From positions 1 to 10,080 of the forward strand of contig DAOWFY010000146.1 in assembly GCA_030637775.1 (NCBI GenBank): DNA of 10,080 nucleotides, in the 5' to 3' direction. The first letter of the stretch is position 1. Every line of letters begins with the position of its first letter. Origin of the DNA: a bacterium. GTDB lineage: Bacteria > Ratteibacteria > UBA8468. The notes beneath the pieces were generated by a model that saw only the letters and a program-made list of their open reading frames with translations, made no database searches and was not told the origin of the DNA. A program made the position numbers and the translations under genes. Positions 1-6,580 of the stretch are shown in pieces.

Positions 1-742
1 CAAAACGCATCCTTTTTAACTGTCCTAATAGTCTCTGAAATACATTTATCACTCTTGTTTTATTATCCAACCAACGGTCATGTTTTTTATCGTAGTATCT
101 ACTACTTTTGGGAAGACATGGCATAGTTCGATCAGACCTAGCATTACTCATTCCCTTCAGCAAATCTGATATACCTATTTCTATAAAATTTTTAGTGTTT
201 ATATCGAAATTCTTACTCCTTTGAAGTATAAACTTTATACAACGCGCCACATCATCTCTAAACCATTTATTACTATCTGGGAATAGGGTTGGGTTTTCTG
301 GAAGTTTTTCTTCTTCAAATAAATCCAACTGCCCTTTTTTTATATATTTCTTGTACTTACGGTTGAAGTGGTCAAGCCAAAGTATAAAATCATCTAGTAC
401 CTGGTTATCAATCTTCTTTACTTTTGCTCGACAAATCTTTATTGCCAAAGGATTTATGTCAGTACCATAACTTGGGCAACCATATAGTTTAGCCTCAACC
501 AGAGTTGTTCCACAACCAACAAATGGATCGAGCACCACATCGCCGGGCCTACCATATTTTCGTATAATATTTTGCGGTATTTGCGGAATAAACTTGGCTG
601 CCCAGTGGTGAAAGAAATGGGTTAAATATTGGGTATGCTTAATTCCGATCTCTTCAAAATTCCAATTATTCTCTCTGGCAGGCACGGTGCCAATCAATTT
701 TGGCTCAGGTCTCTCCTCAATAGTAATAGTGTTGCTTATCAT
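1..742 (-). CDS. DNA methyltransferase (N4-cytosine/N6-adenine type), partial, C-terminus beyond the left edge
   Basis: The reading frame opens with ATG at 742 and is still open at base 2, giving 247 visible residues. The SAM-binding motif I is clear at residues 71-80 (LDPFVGCGTT), followed by the motif II-like strand GTDINPLA at 93-100, whose Asp would hold the ribose. Upstream, residues 45-55 (HHWAAKFIPQI) match the H-x-AKF-P-P pattern that precedes motif I in a family of bacterial N4/N6 DNA methylases. The catalytic S/DPPY motif is not in the visible part; in this family it follows a long insertion and so should lie past the left edge. The enzyme would methylate an exocyclic amino group in DNA. 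Specificity cannot be read, and no restriction enzyme gene is visible. ATA isoleucine codons and A+T are frequent compared with the alr operon, which is compatible with acquisition by transfer. The start is supported by GGAG eight bases upstream. Confidence 0.85.
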   Translation of the reverse strand, partial: MISNTITIEERPEPKLIGTVPARENNWNFEEIGIKHTQYLTHFFHHWAAKFIPQIPQNIIRKYGRPGDVVLDPFVGCGTTLVEAKLYGCPSYGTDINPLAIKICRAKVKKIDNQVLDDFILWLDHFNRKYKKYIKKGQLDLFEEEKLPENPTLFPDSNKWFRDDVARCIKFILQRSKNFDINTKNFIEIGISDLLKGMSNARSDRTMPCLPKSSRYYDKKHDRWLDNKTRVINVFQRLLGQLKRMRF

Positions 743-750
743 TAAATGGT

Positions 751-754
751 CTCC
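751..754 (-). promoter_or_regulatory. Ribosome binding site of the DNA methyltransferase
   Basis: On the minus strand GGAG lies eight bases before the ATG at 742. This is a good Shine-Dalgarno match at normal spacing and fixes the start codon. Confidence 0.7.
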
Positions 755-768
755 ATTCTATTAAACTT

Positions 769-797
769 ATTATATGCCGATTTATAATGTTTGTCTA
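769..797 (-). promoter_or_regulatory. Sigma-70-type promoter of the DNA methyltransferase
   Basis: Reading the minus strand, TAGACA (792-797, five of six matches to TTGACA) is followed after exactly 17 bases by TATAAT (769-774, perfect). Initiation would be expected near 762, leaving a leader of about 20 bases that contains the GGAG ribosome site. The element sits in the 77-bp spacer after alr, so the methyltransferase can be transcribed independently of the operon upstream. I saw no clear intrinsic terminator for alr in this spacer, so read-through is also possible. Confidence 0.7.
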
Positions 798-819
798 ACA
801 GTTCTGAAAATAATTCTCT

Positions 820-1926
820 TTAACCATAATAGATTCGTGGCAGTCTTTTGCTTGAAAGACGGGAAACAATCTCCTGGGGGACGGTATTGATGGTTTCTGC
901 AATCTCCTCTACCGAGATTCTTTCCTCTTTCTGTCTGCCGATCAGGACCGCCTCATCGCCAATTTTGAGATTTTTAATATCGCTGGCATCAACCATCAAT
1001 TGGTCCATACAGATAGCTCCGATTATTGCGCATCTTTTTCCCGAAAGTAGAACCGCGCCTTTATTGGAAAGTTTTCTATCCACCCCATCGGCATAACCGA
1101 TCGGTAAGGTGGCAACAGTCCTTCTTTTCTTTGCGCGATATGTTCTTCCGTAACTGACGGAACCCCCTTTTCCTATCTCCTTGATAAAAACAACTCTTGA
1201 TTTCAGGGAAAGGGCCGGTTTCAATTTAACCGTCTTTTTTATTTTTAGCGAGGGGTAAATCCCGCAGAGGGTGATTCCTGGCCGCACCAGATTGAAATAA
1301 CTGTTCTTTAGATTCAGAATTGCTGCCGAGTTAGCAAGGTGATAAAAAGGAAATTCAATTCCCCTTCCCTTTAGTTTGGCAGTTAAGTCCTTAAATATTT
1401 TGATCTGTTTTTGGCTAAAACTTATATCCGTATCGGCTACGGGAAAATGGGAAAAAAGTCCCTCCAGAAAAAGATTAGAGGAAGCTTTGACCTTCTTGAT
1501 AAATTCAATCGCCTCTTCAGGTTTAATACCAATTCTTCCCATGCCGGTGTCCACTTTAATGTGGATTTTGGCTATTTTTTTTCTTTTTTTTGCCTCTTTG
1601 GAGAGCGCTTTAGCCAGAGAAATGGTACAGACCGTTGCCGAAAGGTTATTTTTAATTACCGCAAAGGCTTCTTCCGGCAGGACTGTACCCAAGATAAGAA
1701 TAGGCTTTTTTATCCCGGCTACCCGTAATTCTATTGCCTCCTTTATTGTGGCAACACCAAAGAACTCTACTTTCTTTTTTATGGCGTTGGCAACTATAGT
1801 TGCGCCATGACTATAACTATCCGCTTTAATGCAGGCTAAAATTTTATTTTTGCCAATTTTCTTTCTGATTTGCTCGAGGTTATATTTGATTGCTCCCAAA
1901 TTAACCTCAATCCAACTTCGCTTCAT
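820..1926 (-). CDS. alr: Alanine racemase
   Basis: PLP-dependent enzyme interconverting L- and D-alanine, which supplies D-Ala for peptidoglycan in the cytoplasm. The 368-residue length is normal for the family. Residues 33-41 (IKADSYSHG) are the PLP-lysine motif with K34; the usual YGHG is YSHG here, a mild variation. KVDTGMGRIG (124-133) is the conserved strand with the Arg that contacts PLP, HLANSAA (197-203) lies in the barrel, and SVSYGRTY (256-263) carries Y259, the second catalytic base. GYADGV (277-282) and CMDQLMVD (306-313) are the C-terminal-domain signatures. Its ATG overlaps the pyrF stop as ATGA, which suggests translational coupling as the last gene of the GT4-wecA-like-pyrF-alr operon. 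No residue needed for catalysis is missing. Confidence 0.96.
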   Translation of the reverse strand: MKRSWIEVNLGAIKYNLEQIRKKIGKNKILACIKADSYSHGATIVANAIKKKVEFFGVATIKEAIELRVAGIKKPILILGTVLPEEAFAVIKNNLSATVCTISLAKALSKEAKKRKKIAKIHIKVDTGMGRIGIKPEEAIEFIKKVKASSNLFLEGLFSHFPVADTDISFSQKQIKIFKDLTAKLKGRGIEFPFYHLANSAAILNLKNSYFNLVRPGITLCGIYPSLKIKKTVKLKPALSLKSRVVFIKEIGKGGSVSYGRTYRAKKRRTVATLPIGYADGVDRKLSNKGAVLLSGKRCAIIGAICMDQLMVDASDIKNLKIGDEAVLIGRQKEERISVEEIAETINTVPQEIVSRLSSKRLPRIYYG

Positions 1927-2597
1927 TCTATCTCTTTTAGAATTCTTTTGGTTGCCTCGCGCGGGTTTTTGGCCGCCGTGATGGGTCTTCCTACAATGAT
2001 ATAACTTGCTCCATTCTCAATTGCCTCTTTTGGGCTGACAATTCTTTTTTGGTCTTCCTGTTTTTTTGCCCAGGAGGGACGAATGCCAGGGCAGAGAATG
2101 AGAAAATCTTTACCCACCCTTTTCCTGATCTCGGCCACCTCAAGGCCGGAGGCAATAACTCCATCTAAACCATTCTCTTTTGCGATGGTTGATGAGTTAA
2201 CTACCTCAGAAATGGCAGAGCTTTGGCTGGTTAAAACTGTTACTCCTAAAATCTTTGGTCGGTTCTTGCCCAGAAGCATTGCTCTTCTTTCCGAACCGGT
2301 AATTGCCGCCTCGATCATTTCTCTTCCCCCGGTAAGATGTAGATCAAAGAAATCCACATCAAGAGCGGTTGCCGCCTCACTTGCTTTTTCAACGGTATTG
2401 GGAATATCGAAGAATTTCAGATCAAGAAAAATATTTGCTTTCCTCTCCTTAATCTCCTGAATAATCTTTGGTCCGCAAGAGGTAAATAATTGAATACCAA
2501 CCTTAAATACCTCTACTGACTCTCTCAGTTCTTCCACAATTTTTAAGGCATCCTTCCGATGAGAAAAATCTAAGGCAACAATAAGTTTATTGTTCAT
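1923..2597 (-). CDS. pyrF: Orotidine-5'-phosphate decarboxylase
   Basis: Catalyses OMP to UMP plus CO2, the last step of de novo pyrimidine synthesis. The 224-residue length fits the short bacterial group. The catalytic charge network is intact: D10 in the first strand (IVALD), K32 (FKVG) and the D59-x-K61-x-x-D64-IPNT motif. The phosphate-gripping end of the barrel is seen in PGIRP in the C-terminal half and in VGRPIT with the preceding GASYIIVG strand. A purine-rich stretch with two AGGA copies lies about ten bases before the ATG. The start overlaps the stop of the polyprenyl-phosphate transferase by four bases (ATGA), and the stop overlaps the alr start in the same way. The UMP it makes feeds the UDP-sugars needed by the two glycan genes upstream; that link is inference from operon membership. 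Confidence 0.96.
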   Translation of the reverse strand: MNNKLIVALDFSHRKDALKIVEELRESVEVFKVGIQLFTSCGPKIIQEIKERKANIFLDLKFFDIPNTVEKASEAATALDVDFFDLHLTGGREMIEAAITGSERRAMLLGKNRPKILGVTVLTSQSSAISEVVNSSTIAKENGLDGVIASGLEVAEIRKRVGKDFLILCPGIRPSWAKKQEDQKRIVSPKEAIENGASYIIVGRPITAAKNPREATKRILKEIE

Positions 2598-3673
2598 TTT
2601 TTTGCTTTCCTTCCTGTAATTTCCAGAAGAACTACAATCGTAATGATGGTCAGGGCCTGTAAAAGCACTAAAAGGCCCCCTAAGAGACTGAGATTCCCCA
2701 GGAGAAGTGCTCCCAGACCAAGAGAAAATGCCACTAAATAGATAAAGAGGACCGCTCCCCTCTGACTCATCCCTAAGTTTACCAGACGATGAGAAAGATG
2801 GTTTTTATCGGCCTGAAAGATCGGTTTCCTCTTTCTTATCCTGATTACAACTACACCTGCCATATCAAAGATGGGGAGTCCTAAGATTAAAAGGGGACCA
2901 ATAACCGGCAAAAATGTAGGGCTTCCCTTCTGATAATAGGTACCTAAAATGGCTACCGTCGCCAGCAAATAGCCGATGAAGGAACTGCCGGCTTCCCCCA
3001 TAAAGATTTTTGCCGGATGGAAGTTATACCAGAGAAATCCTAAAAGGGAACCAAGGGATACGGCTAAAATTGTAGAAATGAAGAGCTCGCCTTTAGAACT
3101 GGCAATGAGAAAAAAGAGGAAAGATGCAATGGCGGCAACTCCCACCGAGAGTCCATCCATATTATCTAAAAGGTTAAAACTATTGATAATTGCTACCAGC
3201 CAGAGGACAGTGATTATTCCCGAGAGAAGAAGATTGGGAATAAAGAGGGTAATCCTGATGCCAACAAGAAAGAGGCAAATCCCAATCGCAACCTGACCGC
3301 TCAGTTTAAACCGTGGACGTAGCCCCATCAAATCATCGATTAAACCAAAACAAAGGATAATGCCTCCACCAATAAGGATGATGGAAAGTTTCAGAAGAAC
3401 ATTCTTAATTCCGGGAAGATAACTCTGGATAGAAGAGGGCAAAAATCTTATCAGCCCCGTCCTGGTGAGAAAAATCCCGATGAGAATCGTGAAAAGGAAG
3501 GAGAGATAGATTGCTACCCCTCCTAACAATGGTTTGGGATTCTGATGAACCTTTCTTTCGTTGGGATAGTCCAGGACTTTAAAGGAGGTTGCAACCCTCC
3601 TCATTAGCGGCGTCAAAAGAAGAGAAAGGAGGAGAGAAAGGAGGAAGACTAAAATGTAAATTAAGTACCACAT
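2594..3673 (-). CDS. Polyprenyl-phosphate sugar-1-phosphate transferase (WecA/TagO/MraY family)
   Basis: Integral membrane enzyme expected to move a sugar-1-phosphate from a UDP-sugar to undecaprenyl phosphate, starting a cell-surface glycan. The 359 residues are dominated by hydrophobic helices (about ten), the first at roughly 2-22. Family motifs appear in order: RKVHQNPKPLLGG (40-52), LIDDLMGLRPRFKLSGQ with D113-D114 (111-127), NSFNLLDNMDGLS (164-176), MGEAGS (225-230) and DKNHLSHRL (289-297). These place it in the WecA/TagO branch rather than with MraY, which uses UDP-MurNAc-pentapeptide. The normal motif is MGDxGS; here the Asp is Glu (E227, codon GAA). The start overlaps the GT4 stop by 13 bases, and only a weak AAGGG lies before it, so coupled translation is likely. 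The donor sugar cannot be read. Confidence 0.92.
   Translation of the reverse strand: MWYLIYILVFLLSLLLSLLLTPLMRRVATSFKVLDYPNERKVHQNPKPLLGGVAIYLSFLFTILIGIFLTRTGLIRFLPSSIQSYLPGIKNVLLKLSIILIGGGIILCFGLIDDLMGLRPRFKLSGQVAIGICLFLVGIRITLFIPNLLLSGIITVLWLVAIINSFNLLDNMDGLSVGVAAIASFLFFLIASSKGELFISTILAVSLGSLLGFLWYNFHPAKIFMGEAGSSFIGYLLATVAILGTYYQKGSPTFLPVIGPLLILGLPIFDMAGVVVIRIRKRKPIFQADKNHLSHRLVNLGMSQRGAVLFIYLVAFSLGLGALLLGNLSLLGGLLVLLQALTIITIVVLLEITGRKAKK
3621..3644 (-). repeat. Perfect 12-bp tandem duplication in the first membrane helix
   Basis: The plus strand reads AGAGAAAGGAGG twice in succession. On the coding strand it falls in frame and produces the Leu/Ser periodicity LLSLLLSLLL near residues 11-20 of the WecA-like protein. 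A change in copy number would add or remove four residues of the helix without a frameshift. Confidence 0.85.
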
Positions 3674-4827
3674 AATCCCTTATATACCTCTTCAATGCTA
3701 TCAACCATGACTTCTATCGGAAAGAGTTTTTTAATTAATTTCTGGCCTTCTCTTGCCATCTCAACTGAGCTTGTTTTGTTCTCCAATGCCTTAATGATTG
3801 TCAAAGCGAGTTTCTTGGTGTCTTTTACCGGCACCAGATAACCGGTCTTTCCATCGATCACTATCTCTTTAGCGCCATCAACATCAAAGGCAACTATTGG
3901 TTTTCCCGCGGCTAAACCCTGGGCAACAGTTTTTGGCAACCCTTCCCTTAAGGAGACATGAACCAAAAGGTCAAAGATGGAGATGACCTTCGGGATTTGC
4001 TCCGGTGGCAGAAGTCCCGTAAAGACAACCGTATCTCCGATCCCCAGACTTTTAGCCCTTTTTTCTAAGGTTTTACGGAGAATACCTTCTCCCACCAGCA
4101 ATAATTTAATTCGAGGAAATACCTTCTTGATCTGGGGCAATACCTCCAGAAGATACTCTTGTCCCTTTAAGGGGAAGAGCCGACCAATCTTGCCAACGAC
4201 TATTGTATCTGCGTCTAAACCCCATTTTCTTCTTTCTTCTATCGGATTGGTTTGTGGGTCCTGGTATTTCTCCACCTCAAATCCGCTATAGATTACGACA
4301 AATTTTTCTTTATTGCCGAGGCGCGCTGCCAGCGCTTTTTCCTTCATTATCCTTCCTACACAGATGATTTTATTGGTGAAGAGAGAAGAGATTCGCTCTA
4401 AATTCACATAAACAAAGTTTAGAATTTTAGTCTGATAGGGATGGAAGGGAAGGCCATGGATTGTATGAATAATAACAGCCCGCCTGCGGGCTGATTTAGC
4501 CGCTATTCTCCCCAGGATTCCCGCTTTAGACGAATGGGTATGGACAATATCATATTTTTCTTTTTTGACAAGACAATATAATTTAATAAGAGCAATCGTA
4601 TCTAAAAAAGGGTTAATCTCTCTTCTTAATTCCGGAATAATAATGACTCTGAGCCCCTTTTTTCTCGTTTCCTCAACCAGAGAACCTTCTGGACCAAGGC
4701 CAGGACCAGAGATGAGGGTAACATCGTACCCCTTTTTTCTTAATCCTTCTACCGTAAATATAGTGTTTTCCTGTGCCCCACCAATAATTAACCTGGTAAT
4801 AATATGACCAATCTTGATTTCCTCCAC
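3661..4827 (-). CDS. Glycosyltransferase family 4 (GT-B fold)
   Basis: A 388-residue retaining glycosyltransferase with two Rossmann-like domains, expected at the inner face of the membrane, adding a sugar to a lipid-linked glycan. The N-terminal half has the opening strand KIGHIITRLIIGGAQ (5-19), with the glycine loop typical of GT4, and HTHSSKAGILGR (96-107). The C-terminal half has VGKIGRLFPLKGQEYLL (211-227), which contains the KG loop that binds the nucleotide-sugar diphosphate, LLLVGEG (242-248), and the acidic motif REGLPKTVAQGLAAGKP (294-310). The usual EX7E reads E295-x7-Q303, a variant I also associate with a GT4 subgroup. Translation begins at a GTG with no Shine-Dalgarno upstream, and a promoter-like -10 lies only nine bases before it. 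It is the first gene of the GT4-wecA-like-pyrF-alr operon. Donor and acceptor are unknown. Confidence 0.92.
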   Translation of the reverse strand: MEEIKIGHIITRLIIGGAQENTIFTVEGLRKKGYDVTLISGPGLGPEGSLVEETRKKGLRVIIIPELRREINPFLDTIALIKLYCLVKKEKYDIVHTHSSKAGILGRIAAKSARRRAVIIHTIHGLPFHPYQTKILNFVYVNLERISSLFTNKIICVGRIMKEKALAARLGNKEKFVVIYSGFEVEKYQDPQTNPIEERRKWGLDADTIVVGKIGRLFPLKGQEYLLEVLPQIKKVFPRIKLLLVGEGILRKTLEKRAKSLGIGDTVVFTGLLPPEQIPKVISIFDLLVHVSLREGLPKTVAQGLAAGKPIVAFDVDGAKEIVIDGKTGYLVPVKDTKKLALTIIKALENKTSSVEMAREGQKLIKKLFPIEVMVDSIEEVYKGLCGT

Positions 4828-4836
4828 AACTTTTAT

Positions 4837-4865
4837 AGTATAACATAAAAAGTTGACAGGGTCGA
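4837..4865 (-). promoter_or_regulatory. Putative promoter of the GT4-wecA-like-pyrF-alr operon
   Basis: On the minus strand TATACT (4837-4842, five of six matches to TATAAT) is preceded at 17 bases by TCGACC (4860-4865, four of six to TTGACA). Initiation at the normal distance would fall around 4830, only two or three bases before the GTG at 4827, so the transcript would be leaderless or nearly so. The -35 is weak, and the call rests mainly on the -10 and the position in the only spacer between the two operons. Confidence 0.45.
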
Positions 4866-4882
4866 AGAAGATACGTAAATTC

Positions 4883-4919
4883 TATTAGGAAACTGGCAGG
4901 AAATTGGTTGGCAATTCCT
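4883..4919. repeat. Short imperfect direct repeat with an overlapping hairpin in the inter-operon spacer
   Basis: Between kdgK and the GT4 gene the plus strand has two imperfect tandem copies, AGGAAACTGGC and AGGAAATTGGT. The second copy is the left arm of an inverted repeat: AGGAAATTG (4898-4906), a five-base loop, then CAATTCCT (4912-4919), pairing with one bulged A. On the minus strand no T-run follows the stem, so it is not a standard intrinsic terminator for kdgK. It could be a protein-binding site, a transcript-end stem or chance. The rest of this 105-bp spacer shows only the promoter-like element. Confidence 0.35.
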
Positions 4920-4932
4920 TAAGGATATAGAG

Positions 4933-5916
4933 TTACCTCTGGATTCTCAGCCCCCCTCCGGTTAAAAGGTCCTCCACCTCTTTCAGAGTTGCCCAGTGGT
5001 AATCTCCCCGAATAGAGTGCTTGAGAGCGCAGAAACCATTTCCATATCTTAAGCCTTCCCGGACACCCTCTTTAAGATATCCATAAAGAAAACCGGCAGT
5101 AAAGGCATCACCGCCCCCGACACGGTCAACGATTTCTAACTCGTAAGTTTTATCTCGATAGATTTTCCCTTTCGCGCAGGCGATTGCTGTCCAGTTATTT
5201 CTCCAGACAGAAATATTCTCCCTTAAGGTAATCGTCACTACTTTAAAGTTAAATTTTTCTGAAAGTCTCTCGGCTACAGTTTCATAATTTTTTTCTCTAA
5301 TACCAAAGACCTTAAAGGTATCTTCCTCGGTGCTGATGAGGATATCCACATAATTCATCATCGGTTCCTGGCATTTTCTTGCCTCCTGCTGGTTCCAGAG
5401 TTTCCCCCGGTAGTTCAAGTCATAACTGACCTGGCAACCTGCTTTTTTTGCCGCTTTTAAGGCTTCTAAAGTCACTTTAGCAGCAGAGGAACTAAGGGCA
5501 GGAGTAATTCCACTGAGATGAAAAATCTTTGTATCACTAAATACCTTCTGCCAATTTATCTCTCCCGGTTTTACCATGCTTATCGCTGAATTTTTTCTAT
5601 CATAAATTACCCGGTTTGCCCGGGGAGCAGCACCAAACTCCAAATAATAAATACCAACTCTCCCTTCCTCAGTCCAGAGGAGATGAGAGGTATCCACCCC
5701 CTGTTCCCTGGCCTTATTGCGAACCATCAAACCAAGAGGATTATCAGGTAATCTCGAGACCCAGGCCGTTCTTAGACCTAATCTACTGGCGCCAACCGCA
5801 ACGTTGAACTCTCCGCCACCCACATTTACTTCAAAACTACCTGTCTGCTCCAACCGTTGAAAATACGGAGGCGAAAGCCGCAGCATCGCCTCCCCAAGAG
5901 TTACAATATCATACAT
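4933..5916 (-). CDS. kdgK: 2-keto-3-deoxygluconate kinase (PfkB/ribokinase family)
   Basis: Phosphorylates 2-keto-3-deoxygluconate at O6 to KDPG using ATP. The 327 residues are full length. The substrate lid region holds GGGEFNVAVGASRLG (33-47), the first PfkB signature, with DNPLG at 58-62. YDLNYRGKLW (165-174) is typical of KdgK-like members, and STEED (195-199) lies before the ATP site. The second PfkB signature, DRVGGGDAFTAGF (264-276), contains the catalytic base D270 and the anion hole; GGGD replaces the commoner GAGD. Identification as KDG kinase rather than another sugar kinase is strengthened by the gene directly upstream, a KDPG aldolase that uses its product. The two overlap by eight bases. 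GAGGGG six bases before the ATG is a strong ribosome site. This is the last gene of the right-hand operon. Confidence 0.9.
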   Translation of the reverse strand: MYDIVTLGEAMLRLSPPYFQRLEQTGSFEVNVGGGEFNVAVGASRLGLRTAWVSRLPDNPLGLMVRNKAREQGVDTSHLLWTEEGRVGIYYLEFGAAPRANRVIYDRKNSAISMVKPGEINWQKVFSDTKIFHLSGITPALSSSAAKVTLEALKAAKKAGCQVSYDLNYRGKLWNQQEARKCQEPMMNYVDILISTEEDTFKVFGIREKNYETVAERLSEKFNFKVVTITLRENISVWRNNWTAIACAKGKIYRDKTYELEIVDRVGGGDAFTAGFLYGYLKEGVREGLRYGNGFCALKHSIRGDYHWATLKEVEDLLTGGGLRIQR

Positions 5917-6580
5917 TTTCTTCCCCTCTCGCTTTTTTAATTACTTCAATAAATTTCTTTGCTATCTGAGTAATGAGTTCATACCTTTCTTCAGCGATAG
6001 CTTTCTTATCAACTAAAGCACCCCCCACAGCAATCGCCACTGCCCCGGCCTTAATAAAATCTTCAGCATTTTGTAGATTTACCCCTCCGGTTGGCAAGAG
6101 CCTTATTTGGGGTAAAGGACCCCTTAAATCCTTAAAATATTTAGGGCCAGCAACCGTTGCGGGGAAAACCTTAACGATGTCAGCCCCTTTCTGCCAGGCG
6201 GAAAATATCTCAGTAGGGGTGAATGCCCCCGGGATAGCAATTTTATTATATCTTTTGCAGACCTCAATCAATTCTAAATTTAAGGTGGGTCCCACAACAA
6301 ACTCTGCACCAGCAGAAATTGTTGCCTTTGCTGTTTTTCCGTCTAAAACTGTTCCGGCACCGATAATTACCTGATCGCCCAATTCTTCTGCCACCTCCTT
6401 AATCACCCTTAGGGCATTGGGCACGGTCATTGTGATCTCGATTACTTTTATCCCTCCCTTTTCCACCGCTTTGGCAATATTAATGGCAGCAGCAGCATCC
6501 CTGACTCTCACTACCGCAATCACTCCAGACTCTAAAATAGCCTTTAAATGCTCTTCTTTTTTCTTATTCATCTTTACCAT
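5909..6580 (-). CDS. kdgA: KDPG/KHG aldolase (2-dehydro-3-deoxyphosphogluconate aldolase)
   Basis: Class I aldolase cleaving KDPG to pyruvate and glyceraldehyde-3-phosphate, as in the Entner-Doudoroff pathway and in uronate/KDG breakdown; it is usually a trimer. In the 223-residue numbering the Schiff-base lysine is K137 in DIVKVFPA, the catalytic glutamate is E48 in VIEITM, R25 lies in VVRV, GAGTVLD is at 74-80 and the phosphate-binding PTGGV is at 163-167. The longest frame starts at 6580, but the AGGGA ribosome site touches that ATG. The next ATG, at 6571 (residue 4), lies nine bases downstream of GGGA and is the likelier start, giving MNKKKEEHLK. The longer form overlaps the flavoprotein stop by 17 bases, the shorter by eight. 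kdgK follows with an eight-base overlap, so the pair acts consecutively on KDG and KDPG. Confidence 0.95.
   Translation of the reverse strand: MVKMNKKKEEHLKAILESGVIAVVRVRDAAAAINIAKAVEKGGIKVIEITMTVPNALRVIKEVAEELGDQVIIGAGTVLDGKTAKATISAGAEFVVGPTLNLELIEVCKRYNKIAIPGAFTPTEIFSAWQKGADIVKVFPATVAGPKYFKDLRGPLPQIRLLPTGGVNLQNAEDFIKAGAVAIAVGGALVDKKAIAEERYELITQIAKKFIEVIKKARGEENV

Noticed and set aside
848-1810. Plus-strand open frames opposite alr (and similar ones opposite pyrF, kdgA and the flavoprotein).
   Set aside because: They lie antisense to genes with full catalytic motifs, have no recognisable domains or ribosome sites, and arise from codon bias of the real genes.
4853-4881. A plus-strand promoter-like pair, perfect TTGACA (4853-4858) and TAAATT at 17 bases.
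   Set aside because: The -10 has only four matches, and no plus-strand gene follows; everything to the right is coded on the minus strand. An antisense transcript is possible but unsupported.
4898-4919. The hairpin after kdgK as an intrinsic terminator.
   Set aside because: The stem is AT-rich with a bulge, and no T-run follows it on the transcribed strand.
4893-5916. A longer operon running from kdgK straight into the GT4 gene.
   Set aside because: A 105-bp spacer with a promoter-like element separates them, whereas all other neighbouring genes from the right edge to alr are within 9 bases or overlap; read-through cannot be excluded.
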